From contig NC_133169.1 of NCBI RefSeq assembly GCF_040802235.1, positions 40,741,034-40,805,033 on the forward strand: 64,000 nucleotides of DNA. The letters run 5' to 3'. Origin of the DNA: Manis javanica. Its lineage: Eukaryota > Chordata > Mammalia > Pholidota > Manidae. The notes under the pieces were generated by a model. The model made no database searches. It had not been told where the DNA came from and saw nothing but the letters and a program-made list of their open reading frames with translations. This document shows positions 27,367-37,540 of this stretch, piece after piece. Positions within the stretch are counted from its first letter, which is position 1. Each line of letters begins with the position of its first letter. A program made the translations under genes and the position numbers.

Positions 27367-28293
27367 ATGGACATCCACAATCTCACCACCGTGACTCACT
27401 TTATCCTCACAGGGCTCTCTGACCTCCCCGAGGTGCGCTATCCTCTCTTTGTGGCCTTTGCCATCATCTACCAGGTCACCTTGCTGGGAAACGGGGCCAT
27501 TCTCTTGGCCATCGGGATGGAGAAGAAGCTACACACACCCATGTATTACTTTCTGGCCAATCTGTCCCTCTTAGACATATTCTGCCCATCAGCTACTGTC
27601 CCCAAGATGCTGGACAACCTCTTGACTGGGAATAACAGCATTTCCTTCCTGGGCTGTGCTTTGCAGCTTTATTTCCTGGTGGCCCTGGCGGGGACTGAGG
27701 TCTTCCTTCTAGCTGTCATGGCTTATGACCGATACGTGGCCATCTGCTTCCCCCTCCATTACACCCTCATCATGACCAAGGCTCGCTGTGCCCAGCTTAT
27801 AGGTGGGACCTGGGCAACAGGGTTTCTCAATTCCCTCCTCCATACAGTGTCCACCTTCCACCTGTCTTTCTGCAAGTCCAATCGGGTTAACCAGTACTAC
27901 TGTGACATCCCCCCAGTGGTGGCCCTCTCTTGCTCATCCACCTACATGGCAGAAATGCTTGTTATTGTGCTAGCAGGTATCTTTGGAATTGGTGCCTTCC
28001 TAACTACCTTCATCTCCTACATGTACATCATATGCACCACCCTAAAGATACAGTCGGTGGAAGGGAAGCGCAAAGCCTTCTCCACATGTGCCTCCCACCT
28101 CCTGGTGGTCTGTTTGTTCTATGGCACAGCCACATTTACTTATGTCCATCCATCCTCCAGTCAACAGTCCCCAATTAGAGATACATTAATCCCCATGCTC
28201 TATGGGGTTATTACTCCAATGTTAAACCCCATGATCTACAGCTTGAGGAACACGGAGGTGAAAGGGGCACTTAGCAGTGTCTTATGTCACTGA
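27367..28293 (+). CDS. Intact class II olfactory receptor
   Basis: An odorant-receptor GPCR of 308 residues, the normal length for the family, expected in olfactory neuron cilia and coupled to G-olf. Landmarks by residue: N-glycosylation site N5-L-T, GN of TM1 at 41-42, PMYYFL at 58-63, TM3 cysteine 97 (disulphide partner in the second extracellular loop, near 179), MAYDRYVAIC at 118-127, SY in TM5 at 217-218, KAFSTCASH at 236-244, PMLNPMIYSLRN at 284-295, and a short tail ending at 308. There are no stops or frameshifts. I chose the second ATG because a splice acceptor lies between it and the upstream ATG (27,325), and because MDxxNxTxVTxFIL is the usual OR start. Its motifs recall the OR5V/OR12D group, but I cannot assign a subfamily. 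The nearest paralogue is the pseudogene at 42,433. Confidence 0.95.
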   Translation: MDIHNLTTVTHFILTGLSDLPEVRYPLFVAFAIIYQVTLLGNGAILLAIGMEKKLHTPMYYFLANLSLLDIFCPSATVPKMLDNLLTGNNSISFLGCALQLYFLVALAGTEVFLLAVMAYDRYVAICFPLHYTLIMTKARCAQLIGGTWATGFLNSLLHTVSTFHLSFCKSNRVNQYYCDIPPVVALSCSSTYMAEMLVIVLAGIFGIGAFLTTFISYMYIICTTLKIQSVEGKRKAFSTCASHLLVVCLFYGTATFTYVHPSSSQQSPIRDTLIPMLYGVITPMLNPMIYSLRNTEVKGALSSVLCH

Positions 28294-30179
28294 GCATGTT
28301 TACTGTAATTGTAATGGTAAAATAGAATGACAATGCTCTCTTTAGAATAGATTTATAAGAAGAATGCTTACAATAATTTTTATCCAATATCTAAAATACA
28401 TACTTATGCACTCATATAAGCTTATAGATGCATATATATAGCATTAGTCATATGTATCTATGTATGTACATATCTGTCTCTATCCAAAGGGAAGTTAACA
28501 TTTATAATTCAAAGTAGACATTTGAGAGGTACACAAAACAGTTAAGAACGACACTAATGGAAGAGGTTTAATGTGAGCCTATCCTAAGATCTATGGCCAC
28601 CTCAACATTAATAATTTCTGTTTATGCCAGCCTAATTCTATATATTCTACATGTTTCTACAACTATTTCTAAATCTATATCTAATCTATAGATCATCTCT
28701 TTATTTCTATCTCTTGAATAACCTCTTATGCTGCTTTGACTCTTAGACATGATCATTTGTCTCCCTGTTTTTCAGTTGTATCTTAAACTTACCCTGTATT
28801 TCTCTGCTTCTCTCCCTTTTCTTGTGACCTTGTCCATTCTCAACTCCACCTGTCATTCCTAGGACACCACTTCATCTTCTGTATCTCTAATTTACATATC
28901 AAATTCAATTCACTATATTCAAAACAGGAAATAATATTTTAATAAACAAACACATGTGTATCTTATCAGTTACCTTGCATTTTTGTTATCAGTTTTCCAA
29001 GATTTTCAAAAAAAAATCCTTAAAATTAGGCTCTGCTTTGCATAGAATACTGCATTTCCACTTAGGATGGTTAGAGACCTAAATTTTATGAGTGGAGATG
29101 ACACATTATTTTAAGTCCATTCTCTTCTTGTTGCCTGAGGAAATAAGAATTTTTTTCTCTGTCCTACTATTTACTGTACTGTTTTGAGTATAGAATCATG
29201 TATAATTTTCTCCATAGTTTTCTCTAAACTGTAAATCCCACTTGCTTTCACATTCTAGTCCGTAATCTGGTGATCAAATTCACTGCACACCCACTCTATT
29301 TATTATTGTAGCTTCACTTTCTGGCATTTGACGGCCTGTCCTGTGTGCACTCTGTGTTTCCATCATCACTAAGTGAGGTGCCAACATCACTGCTGAGACG
29401 TGCGTTACTATTCTAAGCCATCCCGTTATTTCTTCTTTTCGAGGGTCACAGAATTGTTAGTAACTTTCAAAACCTTACCAAATGACGGACTGTTCATAGG
29501 TGCCTGTAGCAGAAGAGTTAGACTACAAATGCATAGAGATGTTGTGTGTTGGGGTAGATTACACTCTCCAAAATTCTTTAATGACCTAATAAACATCTTG
29601 TACAACATACACAGCTGTTCATTGTAGTGGTGGGTCAACTGTGTGCTATTTCATTTTAAGTAGTGTGGGGAGAATCATGCAGACCTCATTACTATTACAA
29701 ATTTGATTTTTTTTGTTTATTATTCTTTTTTTCTGTATCTCTAAAATTACATGTGATATAAAAGTGTCATCCTCCTCATATAAAACAGAATATATGGGAT
29801 ACATTAACTAAAATACCACATAAAATGTAGTACAATATTAAAATCAACCAGTTGTCCTTTTCATGTACCACTCAAATGTTTATTTAATATTTTACCACTG
29901 ATTTAATGGTAATATTCCTTGTGATATTGTTATTATATTTTTGTTACACAAAAACTCTGGAATAGTTCCATTTTATCAGAGATAATGGGTTTCTCACCAA
30001 GATCATGGCCTTGGTCAATAATAGAAAGGTTTGTTGGAAATGTTTTTAAAAAAGAAAATAGTTGAGAATTTTATACTACCAACAAATTTTTGGGAATTCT
30101 GTTTATATGTACTCTAGGATGATTTCCATAACTTGATGGAACTCAAGATCTTAAAATCATGAAATATTTTAACTGGATG
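28294..30179. other. 3' flank of the intact OR
   Basis: No gene. The flank is paralogous to 43,369 to about 44,160: the segments after the stop codon (28,294-28,330 / 43,369-43,405) and 29,220-29,880 / 43,490-44,150 match closely. It probably contains the OR 3' UTR, but I cannot choose a poly(A) site. Confidence 0.55.
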
Positions 30180-32690
30180 AGTTGCTGTATTACAGGGGTT
30201 TCCCGGTTACCACATTATTACATCCTCACCCCAGCTAGTGCAGTTACTATCTGTCAACATAGGAAAATGTTATAGAATCACTGATTATATTCTCTATGCT
30301 GTACTACCATTCCCATGACCAATTTTTGTAATGATTGAGAATTTTTGTGTCCATTTTTCCCCTTCAGTCACTTCTCATTGTCTATGAGTCTACTCTTTTG
30401 TTTATTTTGATTTGTTTTGTTTTTAGATTCCACAAATAAGTGAAATCATGTATTTATTTTTCGTTTCTTGGCTTATCTCACTTAGCATAATACTCTTTAC
30501 GGCCATTCATACTGTTGCAAATGGCACAATTTCTTCCTTTTTTACAGCTGAATAATATGACATTTGTTTTTATCACTGCATTTTATCCATTCTTTTTGTA
30601 TGTTGGATATTAGCTTCTTATCAGGTGTATGATTTGCAAATATGTATCCCATTTTGTAGGTTACCTTTTCATTTTGTGGATTGCTTCTTTTGCTGATAAC
30701 CATTCAGTTTGATGTGGTTGCTTATTTATTTTTGAATTTCTAGCTTGCAGTCATATCTGGTTATTCAATGCCAAGAACAATATCAAGAAGCTGTTTTCCT
30801 TTGTTTCCTTATAAAAATTTTACATTTTTGGTATTATGATTACATGTATAATGAATTTGAGTTCATTTCAGTAACTGGTGTAAAATTTATATAGGGGCCA
30901 ATTTCCTTATCTGTATGTGGTTCTCCAATTTTTCAACTGCATTATTGAGGACAATGTCCCTTCACATTGAGTAAATTGGCTCCCTTCTAAAATATGTGTT
31001 CATAAATACATGAGAATTTATTTTGGGACTTTGAATCCCTGTTCATTTGTCTGTGGATCTATGCTTTTGTCAGTACCTTTCTACTTATTATAACTTTGCA
31101 ATATAGTTTGAGATTATGAAGTGTGATACCTTTTGCATTGTTCTTCTCATTAGTATTGGTAGGTCTTTTCAATTCAGGGTCTTTGTGGCTCCATACAAAT
31201 TCAGGATAATTATTTCTATTTCTGTGAAAAGTGCCATTAGGATTTTGAAAGGGATTGCGTTGAATCTGTAGATGTTTTGCGGTAATATGAACATGTTAAC
31301 ATTAATTCTTCAGATCCAACAGTATGATACAGTTTTCCAATATTGTTTTGTTTATCTTCATTTGTTTCATCAAAGTCTTGTAGTTTTCAGTATGAAAACT
31401 TTAAACCTTTTGGATAAATTAAGTCCTTAGTATTTTATTGGTTTTGATGCTATTATGAATGGTATTGTTTCCTTTATTTCTTTTTCACATGTTTCTGCTA
31501 ATGTTTTTGTTAACATTGAATCTCTTTGTATGATGATATTTTTCTGCAACTTTACTGAATTCATTGATTAATTCCAGCAGTTTATGGTGTGTTCATTTAG
31601 ATTCCTTAGATACAGGATCATATCATCTTCAATCAAAGACAATATTATTTACACTTTTCCTACTTGAAAGCCTTTCATTTATTTTTTCATTCCTTATTGT
31701 CCTAGCTAGGATATCCATTACTATTTTGAATAGAGCTGGTGATAGTGGGTACATTTATATGTTTCTGATATTAGAGGAAAAACTTTCAAATTTTCATTGA
31801 TGAATTTGATTTGGGCTGTTGGTTTTTCTTTATGGTCATTACTGTGTTGAAGTATATTGATTTTACACCAAGTTTTTTTTACTATTTTTATCACAAATTA
31901 ATGTTTTTGTCAAATAATTTTGTGTATCTATTTTGATGACCATATGATTTTTCTTTCATTCTGTTAATGTGGTGTATCACATTTATGGATTTGTATATTT
32001 TGAATTATGCTAGCATCTCAGATATAAATCTACCTGATCATTATCTATTATCTTTTTAAGATTCTGTTGATGTTGATATACTTATATTTTGTGGAGAATT
32101 TTTACATCTATATCCATCTCTTATATAGGTCAAATAATTTTTCTGATGTGTCCTTATTTAGCATTAGTATCAGCATATTCTTGGATTTTAACATTGATTT
32201 GGTAGTGTTTCCATCCTTTTTAATTTTTTGCAAGAGTCTGAGTTAATTAAATATTAACTATAACATTAAATGCTTTAAATGTTTGATAGAATTCATTATT
32301 AGAATAATCTGGTTCTTGTGATTTCTCTGTTGGGAGATGTTTGATTACTGATTCAATCTTCTTACTCATTAAGGGTCTATTCAGTGTTTCTATTTATTAC
32401 TGATTCAGTCTTCCTAGGTTATGTATTTCTAGGACTTATCTCTTTCTTCTGTTATATATAGTTGGTTGGCATATAATACTTTATAGTATTTTCTTATGAT
32501 CCATTGTTGTTCTGGATATCAACTGTAATACATTCTGCCATTATTTATGTGTTTTAGTTCAATATTTTCTCTTTTTGGCTTAGTAACTAAAAATTTGTCA
32601 AATTTGGCTTTTAAATAACTGTTAGCTCCACTGAATTTTCTATTTTCTTTCTAATCTTCAAAAAGTCATTTCTGTTCTAAGCTTTTCAAA
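30180..32690 (-). mobile_element. Old L1, minus strand: 3' UTR and ORF2 reverse-transcriptase part
   Basis: Antisense L1 text runs from a 3' UTR (about 30,180-30,480) through degraded ORF2 to about 32,690, where it stops near the border between reverse transcriptase and endonuclease. The start (about 30,190-30,270) matches about 44,915-44,990 in the other duplication unit. That unit continues with the endonuclease and 5' UTR part of an L1 instead. Confidence 0.8.
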
Positions 32691-33281
32691 TTAGTGATTA
32701 TCTTATCAGGTTAATTCCCAGAAGTAGAATTTGTGGGTCATAATCATACTTGTAGTTTTAGTTTTTTGAGAACCCTCTATACTGCTTTCCATAGTGGCTG
32801 CACCATTTACATTATAACCTCCAGGGTAGAAGGATTCCATTTTCTCAACATCCTCTCCAACATTTTTTGTTCTGTTTTGTTGACATTAGCCACACTGGCT
32901 GGTGTGAAGTGACATCTCATCGTGCAGTTGATATTTTGTGACAACCTGGATGGTGAGATTATATGATGCTACATGAAGTAAGTCACACAGAGAAAAACAA
33001 ATACCACATTATTCTACCTGTGTGTGGAATCGAAAAAGAAAGAAATGAACAAAAACAACAGAAAGAGACTCAGAGACAGAGAGAACAGACAGATGTTTGC
33101 CATTGGGTAGTTGGGTGAGGAAATGGGTGAAAAAGTGGAGGAAAAAGTATAGTGAAATTATTTTGTATCTTGATCTGGGTGATTCTTCCATGATTATAAT
33201 CACAAAGCAAAATTCATTGAATAATACACCAAGATTTGTGCATTTTCTTTTGTTTCTACCACAGAAATATAAAAATGACAT
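32690..33281. mobile_element. L1 3' fragments in both orientations, shared by both duplication units
   Basis: About 32,690-32,930 is antisense L1 3' sequence and about 32,960-33,281 is sense L1 3' sequence. The whole block matches 47,235 to about 47,840 in the other unit, so it predates the duplication. Confidence 0.75.
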
Positions 33282-33299
33282 AAAAAACAGAATCTTTTT
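33282..33299. repeat. Target-site duplication, left copy
   Basis: The 18 bases aaaaaacagaatcttttt recur exactly at 33,981-33,998. Length and composition fit L1-mediated insertion. Confidence 0.93.
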
Positions 33300-33980
33300 A
33301 TTCCTCAAGGGAGGAACAACCTAAGACAGGCACAGTCGCAGGGGGGCCATCAGGTGAGAATTTGGGGATCAACAGAGGTGAGGCTCAGAACCTCACCCCC
33401 CCTGCTTTAAGAGAAATCTTCTGCATCCGTGGATGTCTTGCTGCCCTTGTCTAGCCTGGATTAATACTTAGTCCATAGGCACACACCTGATCATCTGATC
33501 ATCTACATTTGCCTTCTTACAGCACTAAACTATGTTTTCTACCTTTATCTTGCATCTACCTACCACTTCAGCATTTTATTAAAAATAAAAATAATAATAA
33601 TAATAGGAGAAATGTGGGATCAACATATAAATCAAGTACAAAAATCAAACGAATATTCATATTTGACCTGATTGTTTATAGGTCATATTGCATGATCAAA
33701 ACCGAAAGTTTCTGTGATGAATGCCCTTGTACTGTTCACCATGTAAGAACTTATTCACTATGTAAGAATTCGTTCACCATGTAAGAACTTGTTTGTTATG
33801 CTTCAGAAGATTGGAGACTGACGAGAATTAGGCTTGAGATGGATTAATGATTGTACATTGAGCGTTGACCCCCCTATACTGAATTTTATTGTTGTTAACA
33901 ACCATTTGATCAATAAATATGAGAGATGCCCTCTCAAAAAAATAAATAAATAAAAAATAAAAAATAAATAAAAAAATAAA
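33300..33980 (+). mobile_element. Retroposed ERV 3' end (env-side tail, LTR U3-R, poly(A))
   Basis: A 5'-truncated copy of the same ERV-derived unit as 17,140-18,298. It starts at the sequence matching 17,653, has a purine-rich tract before a TGTGGGATC LTR start at 33,613, and AATAAA at 33,912-33,917. About 20 bases later it turns into an A-rich tail of about 45 bases. The right TSD follows directly. The end after the poly(A) signal, the tail and the 18-bp TSD indicate that a polyadenylated transcript was inserted by L1 enzymes and not by retroviral integrase. The paralogous unit (about 47,815-47,850) lacks the insertion. No coding capacity. Confidence 0.87.
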
Positions 33981-33998
33981 AAAAACAGAATCTTTTTC
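33981..33998. repeat. Target-site duplication, right copy
   Basis: Exact partner of 33,282-33,299. Confidence 0.93.
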
Positions 33999-34734
33999 TG
34001 GAAAAAATTTTATTATCAGTAAATTGAATAAATAAACTGACATGAAATAAACCTTGATACAAAAATTAATTGCAATTTTATACACTGAATATAAACTGTG
34101 TATAAGGGAAATGGTCCCATTTATAGTAGCCTCAAGAACGTACTTAGAATATGTTTAACCAAGGAGGTGCAAGATCACTACACTGAAAACTGTTAAGATT
34201 TCAAAGAATGACATGTAAAAAGACACCAATAAATATAATATCAATGTTCATAGATTGAAAGAATTCTTATTGTTAAAATGTCCAAGCTTCCCAAAATGAT
34301 CTATAGATTTCTTCTGTTGAAAGTATTTTATCTTTTAAAATTTATTCTTTATGAAAATAATGTCAAATGAGGTGAGATATTAAGGAAGAATAAGAAGAAG
34401 GAAAGATGATGGAGAAATACATGAGATTAAGACAGGATAAGTAGCAAAATCAAAGAAAAGAAAGGTGGAGGGGAAATACATAACTACCATTTAAAAAATG
34501 TAAATTTAGAAAATTTAGGAGGTTTACAGTAGATTTTTTAATAACAAATCAGTGATCCTGTTGGTAGTTTTACTGCTTTTCCTATAAAACTGTGCATGTG
34601 ATAATTGTCTGTGCTGTATTATAACATGAATTATCTTGGTAATTTAAAATTCAAGAAAGACCCTCCCATGGGAATTTATTCATAAATCTCATTAGCATCC
34701 TGGGACTTATGGAGCTAAGGCTTATGACTAAACA
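33999..34734 (+). mobile_element. L1 ORF2 C-terminal fragment and flank
   Basis: About 33,999-34,330 is degraded L1 ORF2 C-terminal coding sequence in sense orientation, paralogous to about 47,850-48,180. From about 34,330 to 34,734 is AT-rich flank, also shared with the other unit (to about 48,570). No gene. Confidence 0.65.
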
Positions 34735-35650
34735 GGGGGTGCAAAAAGGTGGTGTAGTTGTATAAAGCAAGGCAAACATCTCCTCCATGTACACACCAAG
34801 GAAGCAACTACAGCAAATACAGCTAACCCTGAAAATGACCTGAAGACTGCAGACCACACCGTCTTCACCTTCTCAAGAAGAGAGGACCACACTGTGAAGG
34901 GTAAACAGGCAGAAAAGTGATTGAGACCCAAGCTCTGTGCTCTTTCCTGCCCACATGCAAGATGAAGAGGAATGAAGTGGGGAGGGGATACACATGCAAG
35001 AACCCTGCTCACCTGGCCCTGGAGATCTGCTCCATGAACATGAGTACATTTTGCATTGGCCTTTGGTGATTAAGCAGAACAGACACCCAGCAGTGTTGGT
35101 GCATCAAGGGAGCTGAAAGGCATGTTCTCTTGGTCCTGCTGAGACACAACATAGTGGTGACAGTTTGAAAGATTTACCAGCAGCAGAAAGTGTGCCAGAG
35201 GGGCAGGGATCGTAGGGACCTCTGTCTGGAGGAGGAAGGGAAGACAGGCAATATTTCCCAGGCCTTCTTCAGCCCAACTGGACAGTGTGGACCCTTGCAG
35301 GAACCAGCTCCAAACACTCGAGCTTCCTGATTGGTGGCCCCTCCAACACAGAGGCTTCTCTATCGACCTGCCCAGGGTGACCTGCTCAGTCCAGCAGCAG
35401 TCCCGATTTTCTGACTGACGGAAGAGGGTGGACAAAGCTTTCCTGCCTCTCCCAGCCTCTGTCAGCTCAGTAGGCCAGATGCTTTACGTAGCCAGCTCCA
35501 GCTCTCCGCCTGCCCCATTGGCTCCACCCCAGTCCCCATGGCACGCTTGCCCTGCCCAGCACACTCAGCCCCACAGCAGTCTGCCCCTGGTGACAGGCAG
35601 ACACGGGACGACCTCACCTATGAGGACCTCCAGCAAAACTGCACGCATGT
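34735..35650 (+). mobile_element. L1 5' UTR, plus strand
   Basis: The 5' end of an L1 begins near 34,735 with the 'ggtggtg' start typical of L1 leaders. The first 180 bases match 48,575-48,750 in the other unit, so the insertion predates the duplication. In reverse complement it also matches the 5' UTRs at 1,300-2,730 and 13,100-13,960. The segment around 34,918 is the empty counterpart of the PAWR retrocopy in the other unit. It stops near 35,650 without ORF1. Confidence 0.8.
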
Positions 35651-37099
35651 TGTTGCACATATCAATAGTTCCTTTTTGTTTTTAAGTAGTATTTCACTTT
35701 ATGGATGTCACAGGTTGTTCATCCAATCTTCATTCGACATACACTTGGTAAATAAGCAAATGGAAAGATGCTCCACTTTCTGTCATCAGGGAAACACAAG
35801 GTAAGACAAAAAATGAATTATCGATATGTGCAACTTGGTTGCATCACAAATAATTATTCCGAGGAATCAAACAGTCTCAAAAGGTTGCATATTGTTGACT
35901 CTATGTATATGACATTCTCCAGATGAAAAAGTTAAGGTATAATGAGACAAGTAGTTCCAGCGGTCTGGGTGTGAGTGAGGGCCTGGTTCTGATGGAATAG
36001 CAGAGGGATCTGGGAAATGGTTGTGTATGCTTATGACAGGGGCTAAAGAGACATGAGAGTCTAAAGAAGTGATAAAACTCATAGAACTAAAGAATAAGTT
36101 GCTAATTTTACTGTAACATTAATTTAAAACATAATTAACCTAGTGAGGAGAATTCATGAGCAATAATTATTTGGTCTTTTTAATGTGTTTTTATTTCAAG
36201 AATAATTTCAATTTTGTAAATAATTCTTATTTTTTAAACAAGAACTGCACCTGTAATCCTCCATTCCTGGGGGAGTCATCTGGAGAGCTGGTCCACCTAC
36301 CAAAAAAGTGAATATATAATCAAAGTTTAGGTACTATTTCTGAATATTAAAATATTAAATTGTAGACATGCATAACATATTAATTAGACAACATGGAAAT
36401 ATTCAACATACTCAAAATAGGAATGTACAGGTCAGTTTCCTACCTTGTTTATAGTTGTGACATGGGGTGTGCACATCAAATTAGCTTACATTTTATTCAC
36501 TTGATCTTCATCAGGTCGATATTTCCAGCTAAAAGGGAAACTGCAAAATGTACCCAATCATCAGGAAGTATTGTTTGCTGATGATATTCATATGGGGGGG
36601 CTCCATCTCCCCACCCCATAACAGTCATTAGCAAGAGAATAAATATTAGGAGGCAACTCATAATTTACCAAATAAAAAATGAAAACTCAGACTAAAGGTG
36701 GTTTTAATGTGTTTTATAAACCCAATATTAGTTAAATACTTCAGCCTGAGTACCAACATAGTTTAAAGATATACAAAATCTCATGATACTTTTTTACATA
36801 TAAACAAATTAGTAAAAACTCATAATATATGCAGTTCTTGACACTCTTGTTTGCTATTCAAAGATTTGTCTAAAATAAAACCATGTGTCTGGACTCCCTG
36901 CCGTCCGAGTGTGCCCAGATCATTGAACCCTTTCAAGTATACAATAAATGGAAATTTTTAGGACTGCTTTCACAAAACATTCTTCCAAGGGGCTCAACAG
37001 CTCACATTCTGTGGGGAAGTTAGGGCTCCTATGGCCAGGATCCTCACGATCCTCACTGAACTTCAATCACCTGACGACGTAACTGGACTGTTGATAGGC
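35651..37099. other. L1 remnants and AT-rich spacer
   Basis: About 35,650-35,830 looks like antisense L1 3' sequence. About 36,490-36,700 contains a short sense piece with the L1 reverse-transcriptase wording around its FADD motif. No gene is supported in the rest. About 36,880-37,099 becomes less AT-rich and leads into the GC-rich island. Confidence 0.5.
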
Positions 37100-37540
37100 T
37101 ATGGCCTCCACGCCTGCAGACAAGAGCTATTACTGCTCTATAGAGAGAGAACTCTGCGCAGTGCTCGGGGCGGCGGAGGGGGGCCAGTGCTCGGCCTACC
37201 GTAGGGAGAACACGCCGGGAAACAAACACTTTCACCCCGCAAAACGTTTGCTGTCATTTTCCTTGGTCCCATTGAATCCACAGCGAACTTGCCCGGGGCT
37301 GAACCCATTGGCAAGACTATTCCCTTCCCTCTTCCCAGGCGCCTGGACCCTGGCGCGGGGACCGGGCCGCCGTCGCTGAGTGCGCGTGGTTGGCGCTGCG
37401 GAGAGTGGGCGCGGGGCGGTTGGAGCTGCCCCACGCCTGATGCCTGCGAGTGAGAGCCGCGTGCCTAGAGTGCTGAAGGGAAAGCAGGGGGCCCAGGTGC
37501 CTGGGAATGTGTGAAGGTGGCGTTTCACCCATTGCTTTCA
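37100..37540. other. GC-rich, CpG-dense island of unknown origin
   Basis: About 440 bases with many CpGs and GC-box-like runs, in a neighbourhood that is otherwise about 35% GC. I recognise no protein. Short open frames on both strands overlap, as expected for GC-rich DNA. A possible splice acceptor ('ccatctccacag') lies downstream near 37,712. It could be a retrocopied 5' UTR, a real promoter or first exon, or an old LTR. I see no counterpart at the equivalent place in the right duplication unit. Confidence 0.5.
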
